A DNA stretch of 64,000 bases, taken from the NCBI RefSeq assembly GCF_028369295.1, contig NZ_JAQMYP010000002.1, positions 186,001-250,000 of the forward strand. Reading direction: 5' to 3'. Positions 63,083 to 64,000 of the stretch are shown here, one piece after another. Positions within the stretch are counted from its first letter, which is position 1, and every line of letters starts with the position of its first letter. The position numbers and the translations under genes are program-made. The stretch comes from Streptomyces sp. HD. Its GTDB lineage: Bacteria > Actinomycetota > Actinomycetes > Streptomycetales > Streptomycetaceae. Under the pieces are notes generated by a model, which did not search any database, had not been told where the DNA came from, and was given only the letters and a program-made list of their open reading frames with translations.

Positions 63083-64000
63083 CGTCACCGCCAGCCCCTC
63101 ACCCGGCGCCGTCCGCACCGCCACCGCACCGCCGTGGGACTCCACCACTCCTTGCACGATCGCCATCCCCAGCCCGCTCCCCGCACCCCCGCCGGCCCGG
63201 AAGAACCGGTCGAAGACACGCGCCGCGTCCTCCTCGCACAGCCCCGGCCCCTCGTCCTGCACACACAGCCGTACGACGCCGTCGACCCGCTCCACCCCCA
63301 GCCGCACCGGCACATCGGCGGGCGTGTGGATGCGGACGTTGCTCAGCAGGTTGCCGAGGACCTGGCGCAGCCCGGACTCGTCGGCGCGCACGAGCAGGGC
63401 GCCGTCGGCGCCGACGGATATCGGCCGCTCCGGCTGCTGGACCCGCAGATCCTCGGCGGCGTCGCGCACCAGACGGCTCAAGTCGACGTTGCGGAACCGC
63501 AGTTCGGGCCGCTGGTCGAGGCGGGCGAGGGTGAGCAGCTCGTCGACGAGGCGGCCCATGCGGTCGACCTCACCGTTCATCCGGTCCCAGACCCGCTTGC
63601 GCTCGGCCGGGTCCGGCAGCATCCCCTTGTCGTACAGCTGGAGATAGCCGCGTATCGCGGACAGCGGGGTGCGCAGCTCGTGCGAGGCGTCGCCGACGAA
63701 GCGGCGCAGCTGGGCCGTGCTGCGCTCGCGCGTGCGGTACGCCGACTCCACCTGGTGGAGCATGGAGTTGAGGGCCACCCGCAGCTGTTCGACCTCCAGG
63801 GTCGGGTCGCTGTTGGAGGGGATGCGCCGGGTCAGATCGCCCTCGGCTATCGCCGACGAGGTCTCCACCATGTCCTCCAGCGGCCGCATCCGGCGGCGCA
63901 CGCTGAACATGGTCAGACAGCCGAGCAGCGCGAGCAGCAGGGTGCCGACGGCCAGGTCCATCCTGAGCGCCTTGCCCATGCCCTCGTGCAGGCCCTCGGT
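63056..64000 (-). CDS. Sensor histidine kinase, 3' part (N-terminus beyond the window)
   Basis: Open to the window's right edge. Visible: end of a membrane helix (LAVGTLLLALLGCLTMFSV), HAMP region (RRMRPLEDMVETSSAIAEGD then LTRRIP), the phosphoacceptor H-box RRFVGDASHELRTPLSAIRG, N-box LRQVLGNLLSNVRIHTP, G1 VQDEGPGLCEEDAARVFDRF and G2 GSGLGMAIVQGVVESHGG. A standard HAMP-type membrane kinase. The response regulator is presumably encoded beyond the window. It ends in the 23-bp repeat array. Confidence 0.93.
   Translation of the reverse strand, partial: TEGLHEGMGKALRMDLAVGTLLLALLGCLTMFSVRRRMRPLEDMVETSSAIAEGDLTRRIPSNSDPTLEVEQLRVALNSMLHQVESAYRTRERSTAQLRRFVGDASHELRTPLSAIRGYLQLYDKGMLPDPAERKRVWDRMNGEVDRMGRLVDELLTLARLDQRPELRFRNVDLSRLVRDAAEDLRVQQPERPISVGADGALLVRADESGLRQVLGNLLSNVRIHTPADVPVRLGVERVDGVVRLCVQDEGPGLCEEDAARVFDRFFRAGGGAGSGLGMAIVQGVVESHGGAVAVRTAPGEGLAVTVTLPSRGR

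Overview
The window is high-GC actinobacterial chromosome, almost certainly Streptomyces. Third codon positions are strongly G/C-biased, many genes start with GTG or TTG, many adjacent genes overlap by ATGA/GTGA, and the families are typical (twin FHA/Ser-Thr kinase genes, membrane-tethered HTH proteins, DUF397/XRE remnants, ECF sigma factor, ATP-binding anti-sigma-like protein). From memory, not computed, the gene order resembles the core-chromosome block of S. coelicolor around SCO4808-SCO4850. No rRNA, tRNA, CRISPR array, transposase or prophage gene was seen.

Region by region. 0.6-9.4 kb is central metabolism: sucC-sucD (TCA cycle), an HTH/sigma-like membrane protein, a many-pass membrane protein, and purN-purH (purine synthesis). 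9.4-21 kb is a cell-envelope signalling region. It holds a Ser/Thr kinase with an external peptidoglycan-binding domain, a 14-repeat WD40 protein beside a decayed XRE/DUF397/ATPase cassette, a secreted peptidoglycan-binding protein, and two paralogous FHA-plus-kinase pairs whose kinases carry different external domains (I36-inhibitor-like and lytic-transglycosylase-like). 21-29 kb has twin small membrane proteins, folD with a DUF3017 gene, two membrane-anchored HTH proteins and mdh. 29-37.3 kb is a glycine-betaine module: a MarR-GNAT regulator with a palindromic operator, betaine-aldehyde dehydrogenase, a choline-dehydrogenase-like GMC enzyme, and an ABC importer made of an ATPase, a fused double permease and a lipoprotein. 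37.3-47.3 kb holds a PEP-mutase-like enzyme, AhpD-like and MocR-type genes, a YgiB/YgiC-like pair, a hydrolase, rocD and glyA. 47.3-52.1 kb has a frameshifted small secreted-protein gene with its partner, an ECF sigma factor with a membrane partner, trpS and a 2'-5' RNA ligase-like gene. 52.2-57.6 kb carries DprE2, DprE1, PAP2 phosphatase, UbiA, GtrA and YihY proteins, a set recalling mycobacterial decaprenyl-phosphoryl-arabinose synthesis. 57.6-64 kb has a D-Ala-D-Ala carboxypeptidase, a small membrane protein, a metallophosphoesterase, a peptide-binding protein, an anti-sigma-like ATPase and a sensor histidine kinase cut by the window edge.

Most interesting points: the duplicated FHA/non-RD-kinase pairs that look like swappable cell-wall sensors; the arabinose-lipid-donor gene set in a genus not known for arabinogalactan, with the benzothiazinone-target cysteine replaced by alanine; a degraded regulatory cassette with an in-frame stop; a single-base frameshift in a G6 run; a 23-bp minisatellite derived from the 3' end of the histidine kinase gene; and several clean palindromic operators.
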